From JAWOLE01 sp963815655 (GTDB lineage Bacteria; Acidobacteriota; Thermoanaerobaculia; UBA5066; Gp7-AA6), in the NCBI GenBank assembly GCA_963815655.1, contig CAWFHK010000001.1, positions 1,240,001-1,304,000 on the forward strand: a stretch of DNA of 64,000 nucleotides, given 5' to 3'. A program made the position numbers and the translations under genes. Shown here piece after piece: positions 9,116 to 15,982 of the stretch (the first letter of the stretch is position 1; each line of letters opens with the position of its first letter). Under the pieces are notes generated by a model. It had not been told where the DNA came from. It worked only from the letters and a program-made list of their open reading frames with translations, and did no database searches.

Positions 9116-9186
9116 TGGGGAAATTCTAACTCGGATGTCTCCGAGATCGAGGAGTCAAGGCCTGTACGTGACTGCGGGCAGGAGAC

Positions 9187-9927
9187 TTATGTCCAGAACG
9201 GCTCGGAGCGGCGGACGCGCCAGTCTCGTTGGAGATCCTCCGGCTCGCGCTGTTCCATCCTCACGCGAGGCAGTCCCGACGCGTCCGGGACGACTCCGCG
9301 GTACGTCAGACGGTGCTCCGGGCACGGTCCCGCCAGGCGCAGGGCTTCCCAGTGCTCCGGCGTTCCGTACCCCTTGTGCTGCTCGAACCCGTAGGCCGGA
9401 TAGCGCGCGGCGAGCTTGTCGAGCAGCCCGTCCCGGTAGACCTTCGCGATGATCGACGCGGCCGCGATCGAGGAGCAGAGCGCGTCGCCGTGGACGACCG
9501 GCAGCTGCGGGCGCCGCACGCCCGGGACCGAGACCGCGTCCACGAGGATCGCGTCCGGCTCGGGACGAAGTGCCGCGATCGCGATCCGCATGGCCTCGAG
9601 GCTCGCCCTCAGGATATCCCGGTGATCGATCTCCTGAGCGCTCACGACCCCCACACCCACGGCGAGCGCGCAGCGGCGCAGCTCCAGGTCCAGCCGTTGG
9701 CGACAGGCGGCGTCCACCTTCTTGGAGTCGTCCAGCCCGGGGAAGACACAGCCCGCGGGCAGGATGACCCCGGCGGCCACGACCGGACCCGCGAGCGCGC
9801 CCCGGCCGACCTCGTCCACGCCGGCCACCAGGACATAGCCGCGCCGGTGCAGCTCCTTCTCGAGGCGGTCGAGCTCGCGAAGGCGGCCGAGCTCGGCGAA
9901 CAGCGCGCCGAGAGGATCGGCGTTCAC
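9187..9927 (-). CDS. rnhB: Ribonuclease HII
   Basis: RNase HII removes ribonucleotides and RNA primers from DNA by cutting RNA-DNA hybrids. The family motif GVDEVGRG is present with catalytic Asp38 and Glu39; the later acidic residues (VDAVSVP and VHGDALCSSIAAASIIAK segments) are also there. At 246 residues it is longer than the E. coli enzyme (198), with about 30 extra N-terminal residues and a short basic tail. The start is GTG at 9927 with no clear ribosome-binding site, so a downstream start is possible. It follows rplS after 21 bases, the usual rplS-rnhB order. Confidence 0.95.
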   Translation of the reverse strand: MNADPLGALFAELGRLRELDRLEKELHRRGYVLVAGVDEVGRGALAGPVVAAGVILPAGCVFPGLDDSKKVDAACRQRLDLELRRCALAVGVGVVSAQEIDHRDILRASLEAMRIAIAALRPEPDAILVDAVSVPGVRRPQLPVVHGDALCSSIAAASIIAKVYRDGLLDKLAARYPAYGFEQHKGYGTPEHWEALRLAGPCPEHRLTYRGVVPDASGLPRVRMEQREPEDLQRDWRVRRSEPFWT

Positions 9928-9948
9928 CGGTCGCGCGGGGAACGGGAG

Positions 9949-10299
9949 TTATTCGGTTCGCTTCTCGTCAATGCGCGCGGCCTTTCCTTTGCGGCCGCGC
10001 AAATAGTAAAGCTTGGCGCGACGCACCGAGCCCTTTTTTTCGACCTCGATGCGGTCGATAACGGGGGAATGGAGGGGGAAGACCCGCTCGACCCCGATCC
10101 CGCTCGAGACCTTGCGGACAGCGAAGGTCTCGCGGGCGCCTCCGCCCCGCCGCGCGATCACGACGCCGGCGAAGACCTGGATGCGCTCCTTCTCTCCCTC
10201 GCGGACCTTCACGTGCACCCGGACCGAGTCTCCCGGGGAGAACACGGGCAGATCGGCGCGCAGCGCCGGCTTTTCGACTTCGAGCAAGACATCGGACAT
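9949..10299 (-). CDS. rplS: 50S ribosomal protein L19
   Basis: L19 sits at the 30S-50S interface of the ribosome. The 116-residue product starts MSDVLLEVEK and contains the family block SPGDSVRVHVKVREGEKERIQ, then RETFAVRKVSSGIGVERVFPL and YYLRGRKGKAARI. The ATG at 10299 has AAGGAG at good spacing. The frame is open further upstream to 10473, but that extension is array-derived and not part of the protein. Gene order trmD-rplS-rnhB is conserved in bacteria. Confidence 0.97.
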   Translation of the reverse strand: MSDVLLEVEKPALRADLPVFSPGDSVRVHVKVREGEKERIQVFAGVVIARRGGGARETFAVRKVSSGIGVERVFPLHSPVIDRIEVEKKGSVRRAKLYYLRGRKGKAARIDEKRTE

Positions 10300-10379
10300 G
10301 GGACTCTCCTTCAGGCCAGTGCTGGCGGAACCGCGGAGTATAGCCAAGAGAGCCCTGATCTGGCAAATAAGGAGGGACC

Positions 10380-10490
10380 AGGTGTCAGGTGTCAGGTGCC
10401 AGGTGTCAGGGACCGGAATGGCACGACCTGAAACCTGACACCTGAAACCTGGCACCTGCATTCCCCCTGACACCTTTCCCCTGGCACCTC
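10380..10490. repeat. Inverted 7-mer array, AGGTGTC/ACCTGAA family
   Basis: Four units (AGGTGTC, AGGTGTC, AGGTGCC, AGGTGTC) run from 10380 to 10407. A C-rich arm follows from about 10427, mixing ACCTGAA, ACCTGAC and ACCTGGC units, with a second degenerate block to 10490 that ends at the trmD stop. It fills the trmD-rplS gap of the translation operon. Confidence 0.8.
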
Positions 10491-11196
10491 ATTCTTCTGA
10501 TTCACCGGGCTCCTCGGGTCGCTCCAGCAGCAGGTCGGGCCGGCGCTTCCTCGTCGCGTCCAGGGCGCGGGCCCGCCTCCAGCGCTCGATCCGGGCGTGG
10601 TCGCCGGACAGGAGCACGTCCGGGACCGCGAGCCCGCGGAACTCGCGGGGACGCGTGTAGTGGGGGTAGTCGAGGCGCTCGCGCATGAAGGATTCGCGTC
10701 GGACCGATTCCGTCTTCGCCACGACCCCCGGGACAAGCCGCGACAGGGCCTCCACCAGCGCGAGCGCCGCGGCCTCTCCGCCGGGCAGGACGAAATCTCC
10801 CAGGGAGATCTCCTGGTCGAAGAGGCGCAGGTCCCGGCAACGCTCGTCGATCCCTTCGTACCGGCCGCAGAAGAGGAGCAGGCGGCCCCGTTCCGAGAGA
10901 TCCGCGAGCATCGCCTGATCGAGGCGGCGACCGTCGGGAGTCAGGAGCACCGACCAGGCGGGAGGGCTCCCGCGGCGCACCTCCACGGCCGCCGCCACGA
11001 CCGGAACGGTCATGACCATTCCGGGCCCTCCTCCGAAGGCCTCATCGTCCACCTTGCGATGCTTGTCGCCCGCGAACTGCCGCAGGTCGGTCACCGCCAC
11101 CTCGAGGAGCCCGGAAGCGATCCCCTTGCCGAGGAGGCTCTCCGCGAGCGGAGACCGGAAGTACTCCGGGAAGATCGTCAGGATCTCGATCTGCAT
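10489..11196 (-). CDS. trmD: tRNA (guanine37-N1)-methyltransferase
   Basis: TrmD methylates G37 next to the anticodon, using S-adenosylmethionine, to prevent frameshifting. The 235-residue protein has the SPOUT trefoil-knot motifs: FGGGPGMVM near residue 55, LLTPDGR, FCGRYEGIDER and the knot segment EISLGDFVLPGGEAAAL. The start is ATG at 11196. It lies between rimM and rplS, in the standard operon order, but separated from each by a repeat array. The C-terminal Arg/Glu-rich tail is slightly shorter than in E. coli. Confidence 0.97.
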   Translation of the reverse strand: MQIEILTIFPEYFRSPLAESLLGKGIASGLLEVAVTDLRQFAGDKHRKVDDEAFGGGPGMVMTVPVVAAAVEVRRGSPPAWSVLLTPDGRRLDQAMLADLSERGRLLLFCGRYEGIDERCRDLRLFDQEISLGDFVLPGGEAAALALVEALSRLVPGVVAKTESVRRESFMRERLDYPHYTRPREFRGLAVPDVLLSGDHARIERWRRARALDATRKRRPDLLLERPEEPGESEE

Positions 11197-11200
11197 ACAG

Positions 11201-11281
11201 CAGGTGTCAGGTGTTCGGTGGTAGGTGTCAGGGACTCAAACGCTCTTCCCCTACCGCCTATCACCTACCACCTATCACCTC
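11201..11281. repeat. Inverted 7-mer array, AGGTGTC/CCTATCA family
   Basis: The G-rich arm is CAGGTGT, CAGGTGT, TCGGTGG, TAGGTGT, CAGGG (11201-11233). The C-rich arm is CCTACCG, CCTATCA, CCTACCA, CCTATCA, CCTC (11250-11281). It fills the rimM-trmD gap, starting four bases upstream of the trmD ATG and leaving no room for a normal ribosome-binding site. Confidence 0.8.
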
Positions 11282-11285
11282 TTGC

Positions 11286-11792
11286 TTACAAGTCCAGCAG
11301 GCCTTCGGGCAGATCCAGCACGAGACGTTTTCCGTCGTGATCGATCTCCACGACCATGGGCCGGACGAACGGGACGAGGACCTCCTTGCCGCCGGGGGTC
11401 CGGAGGGTCAGTTGGGGTCCCGCCGGGGTCTCCTCGAGAAGACCGACGACTCCGAGGATCCCGCCCGCGGGGTCCTCGCACCGCCAGTCCTTCAGCTCGT
11501 GAGTCCAGTAAAAATCGGATGCGACCGGCGGCAGCCGCTCGCGCTCGACGCACAGCGCCCCGCCCGTCAGCGCCCGAGCCGATTCCGGGTCATCGATCCC
11601 CTCGAAGGAGAGAAGGAGCCGCTTCCCGTGCCTCCGGACCGCGGCCAGTGTCAGCTCCCGGACTCGCTCCGCGTCCCTCCAGGTCAGGCGGGCGCCCGGC
11701 TCAAAGAGGCCGGAGGTGTTCTCCAGGGGCTCGACGGAAACCTCGCCGTCCAGGCCGTGCCGGCGGCCGACGACGCCGACGGCGACAAGGTC
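11286..11792 (-). CDS. rimM: 16S rRNA processing protein RimM, without a canonical start codon
   Basis: RimM assists maturation of the 30S head domain and binds S19. The frame ending at TAA 11288-11286 encodes a full RimM: LVAVGVVGRRHGLDGEV at the N terminus, FEGIDDPESARAL, the PRC-barrel segment FYWTHELKDWRCEDPAG and the end VLDLPEGLLDL. It sits in the expected rpsP-khpA-rimM-trmD order. The oddity is the start: between the in-frame TGA near 11850 and this N terminus there is no ATG, GTG or TTG. An AGGAAG sequence lies at about 11804-11809. Either a rare start codon, an indel or an assembly error must be invoked; the given 5' end is only the start of homology. Confidence 0.85.
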   Translation of the reverse strand, partial: DLVAVGVVGRRHGLDGEVSVEPLENTSGLFEPGARLTWRDAERVRELTLAAVRRHGKRLLLSFEGIDDPESARALTGGALCVERERLPPVASDFYWTHELKDWRCEDPAGGILGVVGLLEETPAGPQLTLRTPGGKEVLVPFVRPMVVEIDHDGKRLVLDLPEGLLDL

Positions 11793-11859
11793 TGATCCCG
11801 AATCTTCCTGTCTAGTCGTATCGAACTGCCGGCGAGAGCCCGGCGGTCAGGTCGCAAAT

Positions 11860-11944
11860 CGTGAATCGCGAATTGTGAATTGTGATCAGCGGAAACAAGG
11901 GGTTCCTGCCCTATTCACAATTCACGAATCACAATTCACAAATC
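11860..11944. repeat. Inverted 7-mer array, TGTGAAT/ATTCACA family
   Basis: Four units (CGTGAAT, CGCGAAT, TGTGAAT, TGTGATC) at 11860-11887 are followed by ATTCACA, ATTCACG, AATCACA, ATTCACA, AATC at 11913-11944. It occupies the gap between khpA and rimM, upstream of the rimM gene that lacks a start codon. Confidence 0.85.
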
Positions 11945-11947
11945 TCT

Positions 11948-12211
11948 TCAGTCCCGGATGCGGATGTTCACTTTCTTCCCGCGCGCGGCCGCGGCGGCGC
12001 CGACGAAGGCGCGAAGGGCGCGGACCGTGCGGCCCTCGCGCCCGATCAGGCGCCCGCGATCGGCTTCCGGGACGGAGATCTCGTAGAGCGTTCCGCGCCC
12101 TTCGGGCACCTCGGTTACGCGCGTTTCCTCGGGTCGATCCGAAAGCCTGCGGACGACCGATTCGATGAGGCGCTTCAGGGGAGCGCCCTCGGGGACATGT
12201 CCGGCCGTCAT
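11948..12211 (-). CDS. khpA: KH-domain RNA-binding protein (KhpA/YlqC)
   Basis: This 87-residue protein is a single type II KH domain found in many bacteria between rpsP and rimM; KhpA binds RNA and works with KhpB in several species. The GxxG loop is seen as GREG in LIGREGRTVRAL. The ATG overlaps the rpsP stop (ATGA), so translation is coupled. The N terminus (PLKRLIESVV) and the ending NIRIRD are typical of the family. Confidence 0.93.
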   Translation of the reverse strand: MTAGHVPEGAPLKRLIESVVRRLSDRPEETRVTEVPEGRGTLYEISVPEADRGRLIGREGRTVRALRAFVGAAAAARGKKVNIRIRD

Positions 12212-12465
12212 GCAGGTTTCGCGACGGCGGGGGCCGCCGGCCGGGCCAGCAGAGAGCGGACCGTCGTCGAGGCGGAGGCGCCACGGCCGATCCAGTAGTT
12301 CGCCCGTTCGCGGTTCACGGAAAACGAATCGGGGCCCGCGACGGGGTCATAAGACCCCAGCTCCTCGAGCACCTCGGCCCTGGCCGTCAGGCGCGAATCG
12401 GAGACGACGATCCGGTAATAGGGGCGATTGCGAGCGCCCATGCGTCGGAGTCGGACCTTCAGCAT
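12208..12465 (-). CDS. rpsP: 30S ribosomal protein S16
   Basis: S16 stabilises the central and 5' domains of 16S rRNA. The 85-residue product starts MLKVRLRRMGARNRPYYRIV, the family signature, and contains SRLTARAEVLEELGSYDP and a degenerate C-terminal tail rich in Ala and Pro. I use the ATG at 12465, which has AAGGAA upstream; a start at 12486 would add seven non-homologous residues. It is followed directly by khpA with a 4-base overlap. Confidence 0.97.
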   Translation of the reverse strand: MLKVRLRRMGARNRPYYRIVVSDSRLTARAEVLEELGSYDPVAGPDSFSVNRERANYWIGRGASASTTVRSLLARPAAPAVAKPA

Positions 12466-12512
12466 TGTTCGAGTTTCCTTTCCCAAAAAGAGCGCGCCAT
12501 TCTAACAGCAGG

Positions 12513-12535
12513 AATTGTGAATTGCGAATTCACGA
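12513..12535. repeat. Short inverted 7-mer array, AATTGTG family
   Basis: AATTGTG, AATTGCG and AATTCACGA form a minimal version of the GTGAATT/AATTCAC array between the ffh stop and the rpsP start. It may be a decayed or nascent copy of the 11860 element. Confidence 0.6.
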
Positions 12536-12536
12536 C

Positions 12537-13877
12537 TCATTTGGGTGCGGGGAGAGGGAGTCGCGACAGATCGAGCTTCCTGGCTCCCTTCCCCGCCACC
12601 TTCATCAGTTTTCGCATCTGCTGGTACTGCTTGATCAGGCGGTTGATCTCCGATACGGCCGTTCCCGAGCCGGAGGCGATGCGCTTCTTGCGCGATCCGT
12701 TCAGGATCTGAGGATACTGGCGCTCCTCGCGGGTCATCGAGTCGATGATCGCGGTCACCCGAACGAGCGATTTCTCGTCCACTGTCCCGGGGTCCGAGAG
12801 GCCGCGGAAGGCCCCGCCCTTGGGCAGCATGTCGATGAGGCTCGAGAGCGGCCCCATTTTCTTGACGGACGCGAGCTGGTCGCGCAGGTCCTCCAGCGTG
12901 AAATCGCCCGCGCTCGACCGCTCCGCCAGGCGGCGCGCGGCGGACTCGTCCACCTGCGCCTCGACTTTTTCGATCAGCGTCATGACGTCGCCGAGCCCCA
13001 GGATGCGCGAGGCCATCCGATCGGGGTGGAAAGGCTCGAAGTCCTCGGGCTTCTCCCCGACGCCGACGAACTTGATCGGCGACCGGACCGTGGAAACGAC
13101 CGTGAGCGCCGCGCCGCCGCGCGCGTCCCCATCGGTCTTCGTCAGGATGATGCCGGTCAATGGCAGGACCGCGGCGAAGCCGGCCGCGGATCTCACGGCA
13201 TCCTGCCCGGTCATCGCGTCGGCGACGAAGAGGGTCTCCTGAGGGGAGATCGCCTCCGCGACCGCGCGGATCTCGCGCATCAGCTCCTCGTCGATGTGAA
13301 GCCGGCCGGCCGTGTCCACGAGGACCGTGTCGCGTCCGGTCAACCGGGCTTCCCTGATGCCTTCGCGCGCGAGCGCCACCGGGTCGCGGGCGTCCTCGGG
13401 AGAGAAGACGGGAACGCCGATCTGGCGCCCGAGCGTTCTGAGCTGCGAGACCGCCGCCGGGCGGGAAAGGTCGGCCGCCACGAGCAGGGGGTAGCGGCCG
13501 CGGGACTTCAGATGCAGAGCGAGCTTGGCGGCCGACGTCGTCTTTCCCGAGCCCTGCAGGCCCACCAAGACCAGGACCGCCGGCTTCCCGGAGAGGTCCA
13601 GGTCGGCCCTCTGACCGCCGAGCAGCCCGATGAGCTCGTCCCGGACGATCCGCGTGACCTCCTGGGCCGGAGACAGCTTCTGCATCACCCGGGAGCCGAC
13701 GGCCTGCTCCTTGACGCGCTCGGTAAACCGCTTGACGACCGGGAGCGCGACGTCGGCTTCGAGCAGCGAAAGGCGGATCTGCCGGAGGGCTGATTCGAGG
13801 TGGTAATCGGTCAGATGCCCCTCGCCGCGGAGCTCCTTGAAGACCCCCTGGATCCGCTCTCCCAGCCCCTCGAACAT
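12537..13877 (-). CDS. ffh: Signal recognition particle protein Ffh
   Basis: Ffh binds signal sequences and 4.5S RNA and targets membrane proteins to FtsY and SecYEG. The 446-residue protein has the N domain, the G domain (P-loop GLQGSGKTT near residue 106, DTAGR, TKTDGDARGG) and a C-terminal M domain, which is Met-poor (SSLIDMLPKGG, QYQQMRKLMKV, the RNA-binding SGSGTAVSEINRLIKQ). The start is ATG at 13877 with GGAGGCG upstream. It heads the ffh-rpsP-khpA-rimM-trmD-rplS-rnhB series. No ffs (4.5S RNA) gene was recognised in the window. Confidence 0.97.
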   Translation of the reverse strand: MFEGLGERIQGVFKELRGEGHLTDYHLESALRQIRLSLLEADVALPVVKRFTERVKEQAVGSRVMQKLSPAQEVTRIVRDELIGLLGGQRADLDLSGKPAVLVLVGLQGSGKTTSAAKLALHLKSRGRYPLLVAADLSRPAAVSQLRTLGRQIGVPVFSPEDARDPVALAREGIREARLTGRDTVLVDTAGRLHIDEELMREIRAVAEAISPQETLFVADAMTGQDAVRSAAGFAAVLPLTGIILTKTDGDARGGAALTVVSTVRSPIKFVGVGEKPEDFEPFHPDRMASRILGLGDVMTLIEKVEAQVDESAARRLAERSSAGDFTLEDLRDQLASVKKMGPLSSLIDMLPKGGAFRGLSDPGTVDEKSLVRVTAIIDSMTREERQYPQILNGSRKKRIASGSGTAVSEINRLIKQYQQMRKLMKVAGKGARKLDLSRLPLPAPK

Positions 13878-13956
13878 GTCCGATCGCCTCCGTTGGAAGT
13901 CGCGCTCTCAGGGCGCCTCCAGCCGCAACAATAGCCGCCCGGGAGACGCGCGTCGA

Positions 13957-13990
13957 GGCCTGTTGACAGGCCGGCCGGTTGGGATATGAT
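13957..13990 (+). promoter_or_regulatory. Near-consensus sigma70 promoter with overlapping palindrome
   Basis: TTGACA (13963-13968), a 16-base spacer and TATGAT (13985-13990) form a strong promoter for the Thr-rich lipoprotein gene at 14068. A 16-base interrupted palindrome, GGCCTGT-TG-ACAGGCC (13957-13972), covers the -35 box and could be an operator. Confidence 0.8.
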
Positions 13991-14067
13991 GCGACCTCGT
14001 TTTTTCTCTTGGCAGGATTCATTTTCGCGTGTCGGGAACGCTCAGAAATAAAAAGGAGATGAGGGAT

Positions 14068-14349
14068 ATGAAGAAGCTCGTGACCCTGGGCCTCGCTGCC
14101 GTAATGGGTACGGCGCTCGTCACCGGTTGCCAGAAGAAGGAGACCACGGAGTCCACTACCACCACGACGGAGACGCAGCCCGCGGTCGTTCAGGAGACCG
14201 GGACCACGGCAACGACGACGACGACGACCACCACTGAGACGGGCTCGACCGGCACGGCAATGACCGGAACCGAGACCACCTCGACGATGTCGGCGCCCTC
14301 GACCACGACCACCTCCACGGTCACACCCGAAGCCCCGAAGAAGATGTAA
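14068..14349 (+). CDS. Small Thr-rich lipoprotein
   Basis: This 93-residue product has a type II signal peptide (MKKLVTLGLAAVMGTALVTGC, lipobox LVTGC). The rest is low complexity, dominated by Thr with Glu, Ser, Gly and Pro, ending APKKM. The ATG at 14068 follows AAGGAGATGAGGGAT; the longer frame from 14029 is not needed. It is a single-gene unit with a near-consensus promoter and a strong terminator, so it is probably abundant. Its base composition follows ACC/ACG repeats. It could be a stalk-like or O-glycosylated surface lipoprotein; no family is recognised. Confidence 0.8.
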   Translation: MKKLVTLGLAAVMGTALVTGCQKKETTESTTTTTETQPAVVQETGTTATTTTTTTTETGSTGTAMTGTETTSTMSAPSTTTTSTVTPEAPKKM

Positions 14350-14372
14350 CTCGTCCCGCCCCGGTCATGAGA

Positions 14373-14395
14373 AGGCCCCACCCGGGGCCTTTTTG
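14373..14395 (+). terminator. Rho-independent terminator
   Basis: AGGCCCC, loop ACCC, GGGGCCT, then TTTTTG form a classic terminator 23 bases after the lipoprotein stop. It isolates that gene from the downstream 75-residue gene. Confidence 0.9.
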
Positions 14396-14455
14396 TTTGG
14401 GAGCGGGGAGCCCGGAGGGCGCGCCTCGCGGGACTCGGCTATATTTGATCGCGCG

Positions 14456-14683
14456 ATGAGTCCCGACGCCGCACCGGTCGAGGAGCTCCTTCAGGAGATG
14501 ATCGAAGCGCAGAGGCGGCGCCTCCGGGAACTGGCCGCGCGGATCCTGCCGGGCGTCACCGGGGACGACCTCTTCCAGCCGCACGATTACCCGGCGCTCG
14601 CCGCCAGTCCCGAGTTCAATTTCGAAGACGGGATTCTCGCCGGCTATCTCGCCATCCGGGCGGCCCTCCGGGCCACCCGGTAG
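14456..14683 (+). CDS. Small conserved-looking hypothetical protein
   Basis: This 75-residue protein starts MSPDAAPVEELLQEMIE at the ATG 14456; the frame extends upstream to the terminator at 14393, which I exclude. It is mostly helical with charged heptads (EAQRRRLRELAARIL), then the sequence PHDYPALAASPEFNFEDGILAGYLAI. There is no signal peptide. I do not recognise a named family. Its 3' end overlaps the convergent small gene at 14644 by 40 bases. Confidence 0.6.
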   Translation: MSPDAAPVEELLQEMIEAQRRRLRELAARILPGVTGDDLFQPHDYPALAASPEFNFEDGILAGYLAIRAALRATR

Positions 14684-14850
14684 AGGAAGCCGGCGCCCCA
14701 TCGGCGACGACGCCCGCCGGCGAGGCTCGCGATCGTGTCGGCATGCTCCCGGATCCACTCCTCGTCCCCGGGGCGCACGCCGAGATCCGCGAGCGCGCGT
14801 CCGCTCTCCCGGGCCAGGATCCGGAGCGTCTCGTCCAGTGAAGAGGTCAT
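14644..14850 (-). CDS. Small hypothetical protein coupled to the glycosyltransferase
   Basis: This 68-residue product starts MTSSLDETLRILARE at ATG 14850, which overlaps the glycosyltransferase stop as ATGA. It is helical, with a basic C terminus (RRRRWGAGFLYRVARRAARMAR) that could lie on the membrane. The coupling and overlap argue that it is real, but there is no recognised family. Confidence 0.5.
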   Translation of the reverse strand: MTSSLDETLRILARESGRALADLGVRPGDEEWIREHADTIASLAGGRRRRWGAGFLYRVARRAARMAR

Positions 14851-15902
14851 GCGAGCCCCGCGGCCGACAGCAGCGCCGAGATCGCCGCGTCCCAGCTCAA
14901 GGAGGCGACCCTCCGGCGCCCTCTCTCGCCCATCTCCGCGAGCACCTCGGGCTTCTCCCACGCCAGCCGGAGGGCCGCGCCCAGGGTCTCGGCCCGCGCG
15001 GGGACGACGAGCCCGGTCTCGCCGTCGCGGACGAATTCCAGCGGACCGCCCGCGTCATCGGTCGTCAGCACGGCCTTTCCCGACAGGAAGGCCTCGAGCG
15101 GGACATATCCCAGGTCCTCGTCCGCAGGCGTGACGAGCACCAGCCGCGCCCCTGCGTACAGTTCGAGCAGTCCCTCCTCGTCGACGCCCGGCACGAACCG
15201 CACGCGCTCCTCCACGGAGAGCTCCCTGGCGAGCCGGCGCAGCCGCTCCTCCTCGGGGCCCCGACCCACGAGGACCAGGCGCGCCCTCGGAGCGTGAACC
15301 AGGGCCGCGATCGGCAGCTCGGCGCGCTTCCAGGCGTCCAGGCGGCCGACGGTCAGCGCGTAGTCTCCGGCGGGTCCCGAGCGGTAGCGGCCGACCAGGG
15401 GGGGCGGATGGTAGAGGGCCTGGCTCGCGATCCCGTTGAACCTCCGGAGACGCCCGGCGACGTTCTCGGAGTTGGAGAAGACGCGCCTTGCCTCCGTCAG
15501 GCCCACCCGGTCGATCTCGGCGATCGCCTCGCGCGCCCGCCGGTCCTCGCCCGACGCCGTGAAGTCGCTGTAGCGCGTCCCGAACTGGTCATAGGCCTGG
15601 CGGTACTGGTGGATGAGCCACACGATCTTGTTGTCGTGCCTGACCGCGTAGCTCGGGAACCGGGTCGCGATCACGGCGTCCACGGGGCGCCCCGCGACCT
15701 CGGAGAGATCGAGCCCCCGCCACGCGAGCGCGCTTCGGATCAGGTCGAATCGCCGGCGCTCCACGAGCGGCATCGTCACCAGATCCGCCTCGACTCCCCT
15801 CTTGCGCAGCTCCTCGGTCAGCCGCCGCACGTGGCGCTCCGCGCCCCCATCGGAGAAGGGAGTCTGCACGCCCAGGACGAGGACCCGAGCCGATCGGGTC
15901 AT
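14847..15902 (-). CDS. Glycosyltransferase family 4 (GT-B fold)
   Basis: This 351-residue enzyme resembles GT4 glycosyltransferases of exopolysaccharide, O-antigen or glycolipid synthesis. The N-terminal domain has FSDGGAERHVRRLTEEL, where GGAE contacts the donor; the C-terminal domain has LTVGRLDAWKRAELPIAA and the EX7E-like region TPADEDLGYVPLEAFLSGKAVLTT. Acceptor and donor cannot be told. Its ATG overlaps the stop of the upstream methyltransferase gene (ATGA), and both codons lie inside an 8-mer array. It probably acts with that methyltransferase on a surface glycan. Confidence 0.9.
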   Translation of the reverse strand: MTRSARVLVLGVQTPFSDGGAERHVRRLTEELRKRGVEADLVTMPLVERRRFDLIRSALAWRGLDLSEVAGRPVDAVIATRFPSYAVRHDNKIVWLIHQYRQAYDQFGTRYSDFTASGEDRRAREAIAEIDRVGLTEARRVFSNSENVAGRLRRFNGIASQALYHPPPLVGRYRSGPAGDYALTVGRLDAWKRAELPIAALVHAPRARLVLVGRGPEEERLRRLARELSVEERVRFVPGVDEEGLLELYAGARLVLVTPADEDLGYVPLEAFLSGKAVLTTDDAGGPLEFVRDGETGLVVPARAETLGAALRLAWEKPEVLAEMGERGRRRVASLSWDAAISALLSAAGLA

Positions 15903-15982
15903 CGGGTGATGGAGCGATCGGGTGATTTGCCCGAGGTCGGATCTGAGCCCACGTCGCCTAGCTCGATCGCCCGATCTCTCGA
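15893..15982. repeat. 8-mer array, ATCGGGTG family, spanning a gene junction
   Basis: Octamers ATCGGGTC, ATCGGGTG, ATGGAGCG and ATCGGGTG run from 15893 to 15924, with a degenerate complementary arm (GATCGCCCGATC) at 15964-15975. The array encodes the end of the methyltransferase (SPDRSITR) and the first residues of the glycosyltransferase (MTRS), including the overlapping stop and start. Confidence 0.75.

Noticed and set aside
6647..9394. A 915-codon open frame on the plus strand opposite the TPR gene
   Set aside because: It is antisense to a clear TPR protein, is rich in Arg, Gly and Leu without motifs, and is expected from high third-position GC. Similar long antisense frames opposite alaS (28812-31643) and secA (47962-50592) were rejected for the same reason.
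10300..10473. N-terminal extension of L19 by 58 residues
   Set aside because: The extension is array-derived, lacks homology, and the ATG at 10299 has a proper ribosome-binding site.
11275..11553. A 92-residue minus-strand frame in the rimM region
   Set aside because: It is an alternative reading frame of rimM, Arg/Pro-rich and without motifs; the rimM frame carries the conserved sequence.
14393..14455. Upstream extension of the 75-residue gene
   Set aside because: It would begin within the terminator of the lipoprotein gene.
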